Shown here: positions 33,798-47,924 of the stretch, in pieces
Layout of the letters: each line of letters starts with the position of its first letter
Position numbering within the stretch: the stretch's first letter is position 1
Position numbers and translations under genes: made by a program
Source of the DNA: Brassica napus
Taxonomy: Eukaryota; Streptophyta; Magnoliopsida; Brassicales; Brassicaceae
Length of the DNA stretch: 64,000 bases
Reading direction: 5' to 3'
NCBI RefSeq assembly: GCF_020379485.1
Contig: NC_063439.1
Span: 22,754,098-22,818,097 of the forward strand
Notes under the pieces: generated by a model
The model's input: the letters and a program-made list of their open reading frames with translations, nothing else
What the model was told of the DNA's origin: nothing
Databases searched by the model: none

Positions 33798-36313
33798 ATG
33801 GCATTTGGATCATATGACGATGACTCGAAGAGGAAAAGGAGGTATGCAATGATCTCCATCTCTTCTGTTCTTCTCGTTTCAATGGTTGTCGCCGTTACCA
33901 TCGGCGTTAACGTCAACAATCACGATAACGGAAGTAAAGAAGAGATCACCGCTTCGGTTAAAGCCATCAAGGAAGTTTGCGCGCCAACGGATTACAAGAA
34001 GACTTGTGAAGACACTCTAAGGAAAGATGCAAAAGACACATCAGACCCGTTGGAGCTTGTGAGAGCAGCGTTTAACGTGACCATGAAGCAAATAACTAAC
34101 GTGGCGAGGAAGTCACAGACTATGATCGAGCTACAAAAGGATCCAAGGACGAAGATGGCTTTGGATCAATGCAAGGAGCTGATGGATTACGCAATAGGCG
34201 AGCTTAGTAACTCGTTTGTGGAGTTGGGAAAGTTCGAGTTTCACAAGGTGGACGAAGTGTTGATTAAGGTTAAGGTTTGGCTCAGCGCGACGATAACCCA
34301 TGAGCAGACTTGTATCGATGGGTTTAAAGGGACTAAAGGTGATGCTGGTGAGACGATAAAGAAGGCTTTGAAAACCGCTGTGCAGTTAACGCATAACGCG
34401 CTTGCGATGGTTACCGAGATGTCGAATTACTTGGGACAAATGCAGTTCACGGAGTTGAGTAGTCGTCGGCTGCTGGCTCAAGAGCCTTCGTGGGTTGATG
34501 GGCGTGTGCGTAGGCTCTTGACCGCTCCATTGTCTGAGGTCAAACCAGATATGGTGGTGGCTCAGGACGGGAGTGGTCAGTATAAGACGATCAGCGAGGC
34601 AATGCAAAATGTCCCCAAGAACAAGAATGTGACTTTCGTGGTTTACATTAAGACCGGAGTCTATAAAGAGTTTGTTCAGGTGGACAGGACCATGTCAGAT
34701 CTGGTTTTCATCGGTGATGGACCAGATAAAACTGTCATTACCGGCGAGAAAAGTTTCCAGGACGGTATTACCACCTACCGTACAGCCACCGTTGGTAATG
34801 ATTCTTATGATATCTCTAACCTTTCATGGCTTTCTTACTAGAGAAACATCTTCAAATAGCATTAAATCAATTTAAAAAAAAAAAGAGCATAAGAAAAAAT
34901 CATCGAAAAATCATTCATTAAAAAGTAAAATACATCTATATATTTGAATTTAAGATTTAATGATTATAGTTTAAGATATTTAGTAAATTTAAAGGGTGAG
35001 TTAGGGTTATTAATTGAGAATAATTTAGTGTTTTTATTGATTAATAAATATTATTTCAGAGATTTTTCTACTTGAAAGTTATTTAGTAACCAAAAAAAAG
35101 TTAAAAAGTAATTTATGAGATTTTTCACTTATTATTATTACCAATATGAGTATATGACGAATGAGCCATGCATGCAGCGATCATTGGAGACCGTTTCATT
35201 GCCAAGAACATGGGTTTCCAGAACACAGCCGGGGCGGCAAAGCATCAAGCTGTTGGGATCAGGGTTCTCTCAGACCAATCCATATTCTACAACTGTAGAT
35301 TTGATGGTTACCAAGACACACTCTACGCACATTCCCACCGTCAGTTTTACCGGGACTGTACTATCTCAGGCACAATAGATTTTCTCTTTGGAGATGCAGC
35401 CGCTGTATTCCAGAACTGTATATTATTAGTGAGGAAGCCACTACCGAACCAAGCATGTCCCATCACCGCACACGGACGCGAAGATCCGAAAGAAACAACA
35501 GGATTCGTGCTCCAAGGGTGCACAATTGCTGGAGAAGCGGATTACTTGGCGGTCAAGGAAACTAGCAAAGCTTATCTTGGAAGGCCATGGAAAGCGTATT
35601 CAAAAACTATCATCATGGACACGTTCATACCTGATTTTATTGCGGCTGAAGGATGGCAGCAGTGGAAAGGAAACTTCGGTATTGACACGCTCTTCTACTC
35701 GGAGGCAAGGAATACTGGGCCAGGTGCAGGTGTCACGGGCCGGGTTACTTGGCCAGGAATCAAGAAGTTGAGTGATGAAGATATTCTTGGATACACTCCG
35801 GCTAAGTACATCCAAGGTGACGAGTGGATTCCTAGTAAAGGTGTTCCCTACACCCCCGGTCTTTTCGCCGGAACCGGTTTAGCAACCGTGGCCGCTTCCT
35901 CCAATTCTACACAAGCAGGTTCCAGCTCGAACACGACAGGGACAGGTCCAGCGACTGCTCCACAAGCAGGTTCCAGTTCGAACACAACAGGGTCAGGTCC
36001 AGCGGCTGCTCCACAAGCAAGTTCCAGTTCGAACACAACAGGGTCAGGTCCAGCTGCTGCTCCACAAGCAGGTTCCAGTTCGAACACAACAGGGTCAGGT
36101 CCTACGGCTGCTCCAGGAGTCTCTGCCGTCACTAATACCACTGGCTTAGGGTCACCATCAGCTACTCCTTCAGCTTCACCATCACCATCAACTTCTCCAC
36201 CGGCTATTACTTCAGCTTCACCGTCAGCTTCTCCATCGGCTACACCTTCAGCTACACCACCTTCAGCCTCCCCTTCGATTATTTCACCGTCAGCTTCTAC
36301 TCCGTCTACCTAG
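33798..36313 (+). CDS. PME28: Pectinesterase with PMEI pro-domain (PME28-like)
   Basis: Two exons, 33798-34794 and 35178-36313, with the intron 34795-35177 joining TATV to AIIGDRF; the product is 710 aa. It removes methyl esters from cell-wall homogalacturonan. A basic N terminus and signal-anchor helix (residues about 16-38) precede a PMEI-like pro-domain (about 50-205). RRLL processing sites follow (SSRRLLAQ and VRRLLTA), then the catalytic beta-helix. Visible motifs are GVYKEF, QAVG (Gln356), YQDTLY (Gln378, Asp379), IDFLFG (Asp400) and LGRPW (Arg468, Trp470), so the active site is complete. The C terminus adds four 17-residue repeats (SSSNTTGSGPAAAPQ type) and a Ser/Pro/Ala tail like an arabinogalactan protein. 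From memory this extended architecture fits Arabidopsis At5g27870. Confidence 0.93.
35913..36116 (+). repeat. 51-bp minisatellite in the PME28 3' coding region
   Basis: Four in-frame units of 51 bp encode 17-residue Ser/Asn/Thr/Gly/Ala/Pro-rich repeats. They contain N-x-T sequons (NTTG) and Ala-Pro and Ser-Pro dipeptides, suited to N- and O-glycosylation. Confidence 0.9.
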
Positions 36314-37518
36314 AGGTCGTGTCTGTAAATATTTTGACAAACCTTGAGGATTTTGTAAATGAGTATATGATTAGCTTTGTAAATTCATGTTAATATCTAC
36401 CAGTATATCTGTTGTTACTCATTTATTAAAAAGTTAATTAGTACATCTTGTACATGAATCATATAAATGTTACTTCTTGTACATGTTTCAAGAAATCAAC
36501 AATACTAGCCATTGACAATTTACTGACCATGGATGGATTCATGTCTACATTATTTTTTAGACCAATTGTTAAGACATGTTAATAGGGAAAATTGCATTAC
36601 TAAACTCTCAAATTGACATTCATTAACACTTTAAACCTTCAATTTTTTTAAAAAAAATATTTGTTTTTTATTTTTATTTTTTTACTTTTTGTTTAACTTT
36701 CTGATTTTATTTATTTTAATAATTCGCTTTTATTTATTTTATTTATTATAAAATTGACACATCATCAATTTTAATTTGTAAATAAACCGTTCCAGTCACT
36801 TTTTGAGATAAGTAAGTCAAGTTGAATATTTCTTGTGATAATAACATGTCAGATTGAAGTCTTAAAGTACTAATCAAAAAAGTTGAAGGGTTATAGTGTT
36901 AGTGAATACCACTTTTAAAGGTTTTTATGCAATTTTTTACATGTTAATTTGTAGCAGTTAAACAAAAGTTACAAGGGTTTATTTTTAGCAAGCATGGACG
37001 TTTGAGTTTTCGGGTCAAGTTCGAGCCGGTTTCTTTCGGGTCCGAATCCTTTGGAACTTAGACATTTGGATCCAATAAGTATTTATAAATTTTTGGTTCG
37101 GGTTCGAGTCGGTTCTTTTCGGATCCGGATCGGTTCGGCTCTATAAGTAAAATACCCGTAAAGTACCTGTAATTTTTCGGATCCGTATCGGGTCCATATC
37201 AGGTTTAGGATCTTAAAATGACATGAAATATCCAAACTCCATCAAATTCAGTCAATATTTGTCAATATATCTAAATTTTTACAAAACAACTTAAATTAAA
37301 CTATTAATAATTAAAATAAAATATTTTTAAACTCTAAATTTTACATTTTAAAATTTCTTCTATCTTATTAAAATAGAAATACACTTAGAAATTACTCCTA
37401 ATTTTTTAAAGTTATTTACATTACAACGCACTAAGGCTTTAAATCATCTTTCTTTTTAATAATGTTGTCCCTCCGATTAGTTAATGAATATTCCTAACTA
37501 GAATTTTCCCTACCAAAA
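36314..37518. other. Intergenic region downstream of PME28
   Basis: Contains likely 3' UTR, then AT-rich DNA. At 37010-37200 lies a low-complexity GGTTCGG/TTTCGGGTCC-rich stretch that resembles 42540-42730, so the two are copies of a dispersed repeat flanking the Helitron. A Helitron-like 5' motif is at about 37365. No gene seen. Confidence 0.4.
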
Positions 37519-40500
37519 TCTATACAATACTAAAAGCAAGATATAAGCCATGGAGAGGCATGCCACATAGGATTAAAAATTCGGACCAATCAGAGATTGG
37601 CTTTCTGCCATGTCATTTGAGCTGAGTTATAATGAGCATTTCGTGTGGGCTTTGTAAAAACAATAATTCAGCCCATCACCACCCTTTTGACAAATTCTTT
37701 TACGGCTCAAGTTTTGAGAGTCAATAACTCTTCCACTCCGTCTTCTCCTTTTTTTTGTCAATCTTTTTGTTTTTTTGTCAATCCCACTCCGTCTTCTCCA
37801 ATCCATGAGTTTTAACGTTAATTTGAACTTCTCCTCATCAATCAATTATCAACTTTAAATTCTTCTTCAGTTTTTCGTTCCGCCTCCCCTTTCTACTCCT
37901 CCTACATAAAGCCATATGTGTAAACCTAATTGTATAAATGGCAAGCAAAATCTCAAAATCGCAAAATCAAGCACCCCGTCGCTGTCAACCACAAAGTATC
38001 AATATTGTGAAACACGTAAGGTTGTTCATTATAACTTCAATTTTTACTTTCAATAGTGGAGCATTCAATCATTAGTATCATTGCCTATGTTGTCTACGAT
38101 AAGAAAATTAGTTGTTATTCTTTTGATTTTAAGAATTATATTTCAGAAAATGGCATGGAGCAATCGCTTTCTTCAAAATCTCCACCATGGCCTTACCTTA
38201 TCTTCCAAGAACCATCAAGAGGTTGAGAGACTTTTAATGCCTCAAAAAGATGGAGATCGTTAGTTTTCTCTGCGGCTCCATCCCTGTTCTCGCAGGTAAA
38301 TTGATTCCCGCTTTCACTATAGTTCGCTCAAATCTCAGGAAATTACGTTATATCTCCCACTCTTTCATTGAAAACTTCTCCTGCTTTGTTTTCTGTTTGT
38401 CTGGTGTTGTTGCAGAGTGAGTGTTCTGAGGTGCCACAAGCTTCCATTAGAGACATATCTTAATCAGCCTCCACTGCTGACTGATTTTCCCTTAAAAAAC
38501 TTTTACTCCTTGCCGCAATTACGTTTAGGATAACGTGAGGTATGTTTTTTTTATGTTTCCCAGTTATCTTCAAAATTCCAGGTCATTTTACAACTATATG
38601 AAAACTGTGAATAATGGATAGAGAATGAATCGCTTATGTTTATAGTGTTTTAGTTCTATTAATATTTTTTTCACGGGTATCATAGAAAACAATATGTGAC
38701 TCATGAAGGGAAATAAAGTTGGACATAATTACCCAAAAAGGTTTCTCTCAAAAGTTTTGTGGCTGAAAATCTCTTAAAGTAAACACTTTTTATTAATAAG
38801 AGATCCAGAAAATTTTAATATGTTCTGTTATACTTCGAAATATAGGGGAAACAAGCCGTCTGTTCTCGACGATTACTATTCCGGCTGGTAAGAAGTCTTC
38901 TCGGGTGGTTTCACGGAAGAGGAAATGTCTAATATATGATGAACTGATAATTCCAAGCAAGTAAGATATCTTTTTGTAACCTTTGATAATTTTCATCTAC
39001 GGAGTTCCTTAATATGTACGTGTGTAAAATTATATATACATTGGTTATAGTGTAGAATTATGAAGGAAATGACAGAAGACACAAATACATTGGTCATAAA
39101 ACTGAGAAAGGTTCCTCATACTGACTATCATGAGAGAAGAATCAAACGTTTTGCTGATCTATCATGAAGTTCAGGGGAAAAAAGTGAGTAATTTTGTGAA
39201 ACCTTCCTCCTGTCTTTCTAGAATGTTACCAAATTTCAATGGAAATGTATAAAACAGACATGCTTGGATATTCCCACACACATTTCGATAGACTACATAT
39301 TATCGTTTAACTTCTTCTTGGTTTCCTTTGTCTTTCATGCACATTTGTTTTATTGTCTAATTTTATAATGCTTCGATCGTATAGAGGAGAGGCAAGAAGT
39401 TGTTACTGAAAAGTTTGAGTGTTACACAGGTCCTGAAATGTTTCTTTCCTTCACTGCAGATGGGAAGAACATTCAAGCTGGTTGATGACCAACTTTGTCC
39501 GTGGTTTTTGGCATTGCAGGTTTCACACAAACGAGCTAGAAATCTACTCTTACTTGTGTGGCTGCTTATGGTATAGATAAAAAATGTTGTAGACCTGCAT
39601 TACTTATTTATGTGATAACATGAAGCTTTTTTGTTTCACTTTCTAGCTATTGCTTTGTCAAACTTTGCATTTTGTTTTCTTGGCTTGGGGTTGTTTCTTC
39701 TACTGCAAACCGAGGTTTTAGTAAGGATTTTTTACTATGTAATACTGATTCATTTCGTAGTTAGGTTTATTATGTGTTAAACGTTGGAAAATGTAAGATT
39801 TAGAGGAAGAATGGAAAAAAAACCTTTTACCCAAGGTTAAGTTGATCAAAGTATCTACATATCAAATTATATATAATAGTAATACAAAAACTCAACAAAC
39901 CAGACATCAATTAGTTTATCAATTTTTGAAATTGTCTTATCTTTATATTAGAATTAGTTATAAAACTAAAGTAATATAAAATTTAGGTTATTTTCTGCAT
40001 AGATATACTATGTTATTTACCAATACCATTCTCTACTTTTTCGTTCTTTTTAAAAAGGAGAAAAATATTATATGTATCAACCTAAATACATAAAAGCTTT
40101 CTTTTTAACAGTAACTCTTACAAAAAGGAAATATTAAAATAGGAAATAATGGATCTTTTAAAAACTCTTTTACTTGCATAATGCATACAAAAGATTGATG
40201 TTCGATTTTTAATCAATGCATTTCACTTGAAAACTAAAACATAAATCAAAATATGAATGAGTGGTTTAATTTTATTGGGAAGCAAATAAAATTAACAAAA
40301 TAATAATTCAAAATATGTGTTTAATTTTTATTAATATATGTAAAAAAATTATAACATCAATATTTTAAATTCAAAAGGAGTATATAATTAATATAATAAA
40401 TTAGTTTGTTTATGTAGTATATAAATAATCCAGCTGAAGATAATCTAGGAAGGTTCTCAATAATCGACTACAATTATCCTCTTTAATTTTATCATATTTA

Positions 40501-41593
40501 TGGTGATCATCTTAAATCAAACTAAATGTTCGCTATAGAGACCAACTTCACCTAAGGATGGACATTTTGATTTAATACGACTTTGGTTTGGTTTATTTGA
40601 GTCTAAGAAAGCTTTAACCAAAATTAATCCAAATTAGTTTGGTTTGTGTTTGGTTTAGTTTGGTTTGTGTCTGGTTTGGTTTGGTTTGGTTTGTGTTTGG
40701 TTCAGTTTAATTTTGTGTCTTTTTGTGTTTGTTCAGTTCAATTGAACCGCATATGTCATAAAGCTATATATGTTCAGTTCATTGGTAACAATTATGATGA
40801 AAAAAGTGTAGAATGGATACTCAAACACATCATAGAGAGTTATTTAAAGACTTAGACCAAGAGCACCACTCTTCACATTATATTCATTTAGTAACAATCT
40901 TCATATGTAATTTACAAATTGTGAATATGAAATTAAATCGTCACCATATATAACTTTCTTAAACACCATATTATAACTTTAAAATAAGTCATCAAAGCTA
41001 CAACCCAACATAAAAGTAAAGACTAATATCTTTGGGACGAAATAAGAATTCTTAATTTAGAAAGTCATTATTGGTTTATATGATTTAAATATAAATTTTT
41101 GGTGATGGTTTGATTAAAATTGTATTATAAACTGGTTTGGACAGTTATATTTTTATTTGTAGTGTGTTTTCATGAACTGGTGTGGAAAATTATATTATCT
41201 TTACGTTTGGATCAAATTATTATCATGGATACATCGTATGTAGTTAAAACAAAGTTTAAATCAGCTGTAAAATTTACAATTGTTTTATACACCTCAATAA
41301 ATAAGATAAAATTTATTTTAACCCATAACTAGGTTTAGTTAACTTTTACTCATCTTATTTATCATTTTATATATGATTTCCAGTAATAACCAAAACCAAA
41401 TGGTGAGTTATTGAATTTTTTTAGATACAAAGCAATGAATAAATATAAATCTATTTAATTTTTCTACCAATTTAATAGTTGAAAAATTGATTGTAATATA
41501 TATAAACAATTTATATTCAAATATAAGTGTAAATTTTTTAATTTAACTAAAACTTATACGCATACCCCGGGCGTAGCCCGGAAAAATCCCTAG
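37519..41593 (+). mobile_element. Helitron, 4.1 kb, carrying gene fragments
   Basis: It starts TCTATACAATACTAAAAGC after A and ends with CTAG (41590-41593) before T. The 3' hairpin is CCGGGC GTA GCCCGG (41567-41581). Its first 100 bp (ATATAAGCCATGGAGAGG, CACATAGGA, CCAATCAGAG) match the 5' ends of the Helitrons at 8869 and 61446, so they are one family with different interiors. The left half (about 37900-39560) is less AT-rich, shows splice-like boundaries and contains RAD21-like exons. The right half includes a GGTTTGGTTTGTGTTTGG-type repeat (40637-40740). No Rep/helicase ORF. Confidence 0.8.
38849..39167 (+). pseudogene. RAD21/SYN cohesin-like exons captured by the Helitron
   Basis: Two exons splice cleanly. 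The first follows an AG at about 38847 and reads GETSRLFSTITIPAGKKSSR then VVSRKRKCLIYDELIIPS, with a GTAAGA donor at about 38960. The second begins after an AG at about 39053 and reads KIMKEMTEDTNTLVIKLRKV then PHTDYHERRIKRFADLS before a stop. The order R-K-R-K-C-x-x-D-E, I-P, M-x-x-x-x-D-T-x-x-L-V, R-K-x-P-H-T matches the mid-region of plant RAD21/SYN kleisins. The N-terminal SMC3-binding and C-terminal SMC1-binding domains are absent, so it cannot form cohesin. The family call rests on pattern memory. Confidence 0.5.
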
Positions 41594-42176
41594 TGGAAAT
41601 AATGACTTCAAGACTTCAACATAATTTGTTTCCATTAACTAAATTACAGTGTCAAAAATATCATGTCAGTTGAATGTTATAAGAAGACTGTAACCAGAAG
41701 CTTTTTTCTTCACTTACCATGATCTGTTTTTAATAACTAAACTACAGTGCCATACAAAAAATGTGACACCTTTCTTAATAACTGTAACCTCAAGCTGTAG
41801 TTCTTTTATAGCTGATGGACCTGTATACAGAGCAATGGACAATAATTTTAGTTTTAAAAAAAATTAAAATCATCACTTCAAGTCTACATTCATATCATAC
41901 TTATGTTAATAATAATTCCTCTACAAATCCTATGTTCAGTCACGTTATCATTGACATCATATAGATATATTATTGTAACTCAGCAACAAGATTCATATAT
42001 ATATTTCTTAAATGTATAAAATTCCAATCATATATACCAATGATTTTCTAATCTTTCTAAACAAACCAAATCAATAAATTCAAAACATGTAAACTGTAAA
42101 GCCTCAGTGATATTGTAGTGAAAATAACTTTAAAAATCAGTTATATATATTTTTCATATTTTAAATTCATAAAAGT

Positions 42177-42230
<54 letters not shown>

Positions 42231-42984
42231 TATACAAATCTCTAATTAAATATTTATGTTGAATTTTCTATATGATATCGAATATTGTCCATACAATAAA
42301 TGGTTTAACAAATACAAAATTATGACTTAGTCAAAGTAGCATGACCTAATATTACAAATACATCATTTAATACAAATAAAAAAAGGCCAAAAATTAAGGT
42401 TTAGTATTACTTCAAAATGTTATAAAATAATAACATATATTGTTAACAAAATATATTTCAACTAAATCATAAAATAGTATATATAAAATAGAACACTAAA
42501 AATTATAATTTTGGACGTATAAGTTTTTTAAGTCGGGAATAAATCGGTTTTTATTGGGTTGGATCTATTCAGATCGGTTTTTTTCGGGTCAAGGTCTATC
42601 CGGATTGTTTTTTTGGATTCCGACTTTTTCGGATAAAAGAATTTTAGATCCAAAAATTTTCAGTTCTGTTTTGGATCGAGTATTTTCGATTCGGTTCCGG
42701 TTCCCATTTGACTTTTCGGATGCCTAGGCCTAATATTTAGGGTTGGGCCGAGAGGAGAGTTTGGCCCGATATGTCTTTGACTAGATCCGGGCCGTAACTT
42801 GTAAGCGAGAACTCTCAAATTGCATAAAAATCCTCATCCTTTTTAATGTTTATATTAAACACCATTGTAGTCTTTTATTGCATAACTAAGCCCTCTGATT
42901 ATTTGTCGGAACTCCAAATATATATCTTTCTTTCTTACACAATTTGACCAAAACCCTTAAAGATCCCAATTTTCCTCCGAAACA
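41594..42984. other. Intergenic region upstream of the SR-like gene
   Basis: AT-rich. It has a (TA)n tract at 42182-42226 and a GGTTCGG/TCGGGTC-rich block at 42540-42730 related to 37010-37200. The 200 bp before the ATG include CAAAACCCTTAAAG and a pyrimidine-rich leader. No other gene seen. Confidence 0.4.
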
Positions 42985-44062
42985 ATGGCGGCTTCATCGT
43001 CTTCCTCCTCCTCAGACGTGTCCTCCGATTCGTCAGACTCTAATCGCCGCCGCAAGGATCGCCGTCGCCACCGTAGAAGCGATCGGGACAAGGACTCGCT
43101 CAAGGTACGGAAGAAGAGCCGGTCTAGGTCGAAACGACGACGTAAGCGCCACCACTCTTCAGATTCCTCTTACTCCGATTCCTCCAGGTTCGTGGGTTTC
43201 TTGTAAACACGGTATCAACGATCTCTCGTTGGAGAAATACGTTTAAAAACACTAACTTGGAGATTTTTTTGGGGCAAAAGTGAGAGTTCAGAGAGTGAGC
43301 ATGAGAGGTCACGAAGGCACAAGAAGCACGACAAGCCAAAGAAGGTTACTTGTTCACTCAAATTCATGTCTCTGATATGATTTTTTCAGCTTGAAATCTC
43401 CCCTTTTTGTTTACAGGCTAAGGATAAGGAGAGAAGCAAGAGTCATCGTCATAAACGACATAAGAACAGAGACAGAAAGGTGTGAGCTTTGTCTCGTTTT
43501 CATATGTGTTTTAGATAAACTCTTCTTTTTGCGTACTGATAACAAAATCAAGATGACAAGTTACTTATAATACTTCTTTTGCCTTTTCTCTGTGGCCTCT
43601 TCGAACTTGGAGCTGGGGTTGTTGACGTGATAAACCTGGGACATTGTTGGTTTTTCCTTTTTGGTCTTGGCGATGTGAGTGTTGTATAGAATGGAGAAGG
43701 AGAAGGAAGCAGCGGGCCTGTTAAGCTATCCAAGGTACTAATACTAACATACCATAAAGATCTAAACTTTGCATCAAGTTCCCTGTTTCCTAGCTGTGAG
43801 TTTCACCGTGCCTCCTCTATTCTCTTATTCAGTTTTTGGGTCGAGACAAGGACGATGGTGAGCGTAGAAGTGCTGTCTCTGGGAAAAAGGTTAGTCAAAA
43901 CTCTCTTATCTTTTGGGTTGTTAATTCATAAACGTTGCTCACATGCTTCTTCTGGGTGTTTGGCTACAGATTATGCTGAAGGTTGATAAGTCCAAAGAGG
44001 ACAAAGCTGCAGAGAGCAAGAGAAATGAGTTGCTTAAGTTCTTGAACGCAAGTTTCGACTAG
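42985..44062 (+). CDS. Arg/Ser/Lys-rich small protein, six exons
   Basis: Exons are 42985-43187, 43281-43344, 43417-43479, 43690-43734, 43833-43889 and 43970-44062, all with GT..AG junctions in frame, giving 174 aa. The N terminus is a Ser run (MAASSSSSSSDVSSDSS). Dense Arg/Lys/Ser/His follows (KSRSRSKRRRKRHHSS, SHRHKRHKNRDRK), like the RS domains of splicing-associated nuclear proteins. The C terminus is different: LSKFLGRDKDDGERRSAVSG, then KKIMLKVDKSKEDKAAESKR and NELLKFLNASFD, a likely short helix. No RRM is present. By gene order it corresponds to At5g27860, annotated only as unknown as far as I recall. A role in RNA processing is inference from composition. Confidence 0.85.
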
Positions 44063-45319
44063 TTTTATTTTAAACACCAAAAATGTATCAGACCCTCTTT
44101 GATTAGATTCTATGTTTGATGATTAAGATTTTCGTTTTTGTTTATCCAAAAGGACAAACTTATCATGAAATTGAGTTGGTATTACCAGCATATGGGATTT
44201 GGTTTTCGTTTAATCTCCATTTTATTGTTTGGTCTTCAAACTATTGTGTTTTCGCACATTGTTCTTCTTGGAAACCCGAGAAATGGTTTCTGAGATTTTA
44301 TCGGTGCGTAAATCAGGCCATTCCAACTTCTTAGGTTCAGTATTGAACTTTTGAACTAACCTCCTGTTACCATGGAGTTGTGTTCTAGTGTTGTTCAGTG
44401 TGTTCTTATTAGACACCCTTCATTACGATTACTCGTTTAATGCTTATTTCTGCAATGAGCTAATTATCAGCATCCCTTTTATTAAGCTAAATAGTGATGA
44501 GTTGTGATTATTTCTGCAATGAGCTCATTATCAGCATTCTCCCTGCCCCTTGTTTATTAAGCTAAATGGTGATGGGTTGTAGAATTTGTAATCGCACCCC
44601 TTTTTATGTAATCGTTAATGCAAGAAATCATATTAACCAAATTGAGTTTTTTCACAAAACGGTCCCGGCCATGACGCAAAACTTATGACTTGCCTGAACA
44701 ATCTGTTCTCCATCATCTTATTATGGCTTTTTCTTTATCACGGTTACACTTGCACACAATAGTTCTCGACTCTTTTATGTAATATTGACCGGTTCTGACT
44801 AGATACAAAATCGACATACATGCCATTTAGAATCACAAAGTTTGCAAATTATAACTTTGAAGTCTCGTTAAAGTGATGTAAGGTAAGAAAAACACCAACT
44901 CTTGCTCCAAGTTTTTATACGCCATCAATAATTGATCTGTATGCATTGTCCTTGATCATGGACTATGCGTAGAATCATGGCACAAACGCATCAATATCCC
45001 CTTCAATCGGCTATCAAAATACGTTAAAAGAGAATTTAACAATTCAAGAATAACAAATAGAAAAAACACTAACGAAACAACACAAAGAACATATGTGGAG
45101 ATTTTACTAAAAAGATCACATGTAATTCTCATGGCTTAGACAAATATCAATCGAAGCTTGGTGCCAGAAAATTCTTAAATTAAGCAAAACATTTAATTGT
45201 CGTTTAGAACGGAAAGATAGATAACTTAAAACAATGTCTGGAATAAGCAAAGCGGAACACGAGTTCACTAGCAAAATTGCTATAACGAAATAACACCGTC
45301 GAAACAGCAGAGACTCTTC
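44063..45319. other. Intergenic region between convergent genes
   Basis: Holds the 3' ends of the SR-like gene (plus) and RPL18 (minus). A short direct repeat (TTTCTGCAATGAGC, TTATCAGCATTC, TATTAAGCTAAAT, GTGATG) is duplicated at about 44448-44577, with a period near 65 bp. No gene seen. Confidence 0.4.
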
Positions 45320-46401
<1,082 letters not shown>

Positions 46402-47099
46402 GGCTTGTGCTGTTGACGGAGGAAGACGAAAATGGAGCTAGGGTTTTTGATTTATAGGAGGAAGCTCTCTCGCATTTTTAGGTTTCATGAGTCCATCTTC
46501 TCTGTTTTAGGCCCAACCCATAAGCCCATTACTTTAAACATTCTTCCGCTTCGTTTATATTTGCGGATAAATATTGAGAAATACCTTTGGAATAACACTA
46601 AAAAAATTTCTATTCAAAATGATCAAAATGTTTCATTAAAAAGCGTAAATATACATTTATATTTTCAGGGTTAACTAATCAAAACCTTAAAGTTTAGAGT
46701 TAAAGGGTGTATATTTGGATTTGAAGTCTAAAATTTTATAAAATAAAAAATAAATATTAAAAATTTAAAAATAAACATTTTAAAAATAGTGTTAAAAAGT
46801 ATTTTCGAATTACAAAAAGAAAATTTAAAAAAAAATCAAAAATAAATTTATAAAAAAGTTCGAATTTAAAAACATATACTCTAAAACTATAAAACATTAT
46901 TATTTTTTTATATATATATCTAGGGTATTAGTGTCTTTTTACCTATTAAATGAAACATTTTGGTAATTTTTCTCCTTGTGGTCTATTTTTGTGATCAAAA
47001 CTTGAAAATTGTCTATTTATAAGAATTGCCCACAAATATTTGTCAATATAATTATTTTTCTTTTAAATGCTAGATGTATTATTAGCCAAAAAATTTCTT
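46402..47099. other. RPL18 promoter side and AT-rich spacer
   Basis: The first 110 bp are leader and core promoter of RPL18; a TATA-like minus-strand CCTATAAATC lies at about 46449-46459. A decayed element may follow (about 46570-47035): ATGTTTCATTAAA on the left pairs with TTAAATGAAACAT on the right, and the right edge has a MULE-like GTCTATTTATAAGAATTGCC. Confidence 0.4.
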
Positions 47100-47924
47100 G
47101 GGAAAACTGTTTTTTTAGAGCAAAAAAATGGTAACTATGTCCCTTTAGACTAATCTATATTTTGTGTCATATTTTCCTATAACACCCTTTAATATTTTTA
47201 AAAATAAATTTAATAAATAGTTTTACAAACAAAAAAAATTTGGAAAAATAGTAACTTTTGATAAAATACCTATATGAACTTAGTGATATTTTTTCTAGTT
47301 ATAAAAAAGTTAAAATTATAAATTTCATATTATGTTCTAAATAAAGTAGAAATGACATTCTACGAAGTAGAAAATGAAATCCACTTTTTCATTGAATCTA
47401 CAATGTTTAGAATACGTGATCTACGTAAATAGGAGTATTCTAAAAATATTTAGAATACACATTCCGCGCTTAACCTATCGTTCTAAAATCTTTAGAAATC
47501 AAAATCTACACATTAATATAAATTTAAAACACGTAGAAACCGACTTCTACAGATTTACTATAAATCTAAAACATGTAGAAATCAAAATCTAAACATTACT
47601 ATCATTCTAAAAAACTGTAGAAACCGATTTCTACATATTAGTTGTATTCTACGGATAAGAAATCAGTTTATAAAAATATGGAAACAAAATATTTGGGAAT
47701 ATTCACTTTTATATTTTGAAAAAAAAAATCGTTTTTTTTTTTTAAATAAAAAAACGAAAAAGGAACAAAAAAATAAAAAAAAAAACGAAAAATGAATAAA
47801 AAATTACAATTTTAAGGGTATTACTGCCATTTTGAAAAAAATTAGTCTAATGGGACATAAAGTAGTATAGATTAGTATAAAGAGATATAGTTACTATTTT
47901 TTTGCTCTAAAAAAACAATTTTCC
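47100..47924. mobile_element. Mutator-like (MULE) non-autonomous element with 9-bp TSD
   Basis: A perfect 9-bp direct repeat AAATTTCTT flanks it (47091-47099 and 47925-47933), the duplication size of Mutator elements. Long inverted ends begin GGGAAAACTGTTTTTTTAG on the left and GGGAAAATTGTTTTTTTAG on the reverse complement of the right, and extend at least 60 bp. The interior has repeats of TAGAAA(T/C)C(A/G)ATTTCTAC type (about 47350-47660). No transposase ORF, so it is a TIR-MULE of MITE size. Confidence 0.88.

Noticed and set aside
35848..36141. Minus-strand ORF with VVFELEPACGAAAGPDP repeats
   Set aside because: It is the antisense shadow of the PME28 minisatellite.
40637..40740. GGTTTGGTTTGTG array as a possible telomere-like or CRISPR-like repeat
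   Set aside because: It is a degenerate low-complexity plant motif without regular spacers; the plant telomere unit TTTAGGG is absent.
46570..47035. A second MULE with paired ends
   Set aside because: Only an inner inverted segment (ATGTTTCATT/AATGAAACAT) is matched; no 9-bp duplication was found.
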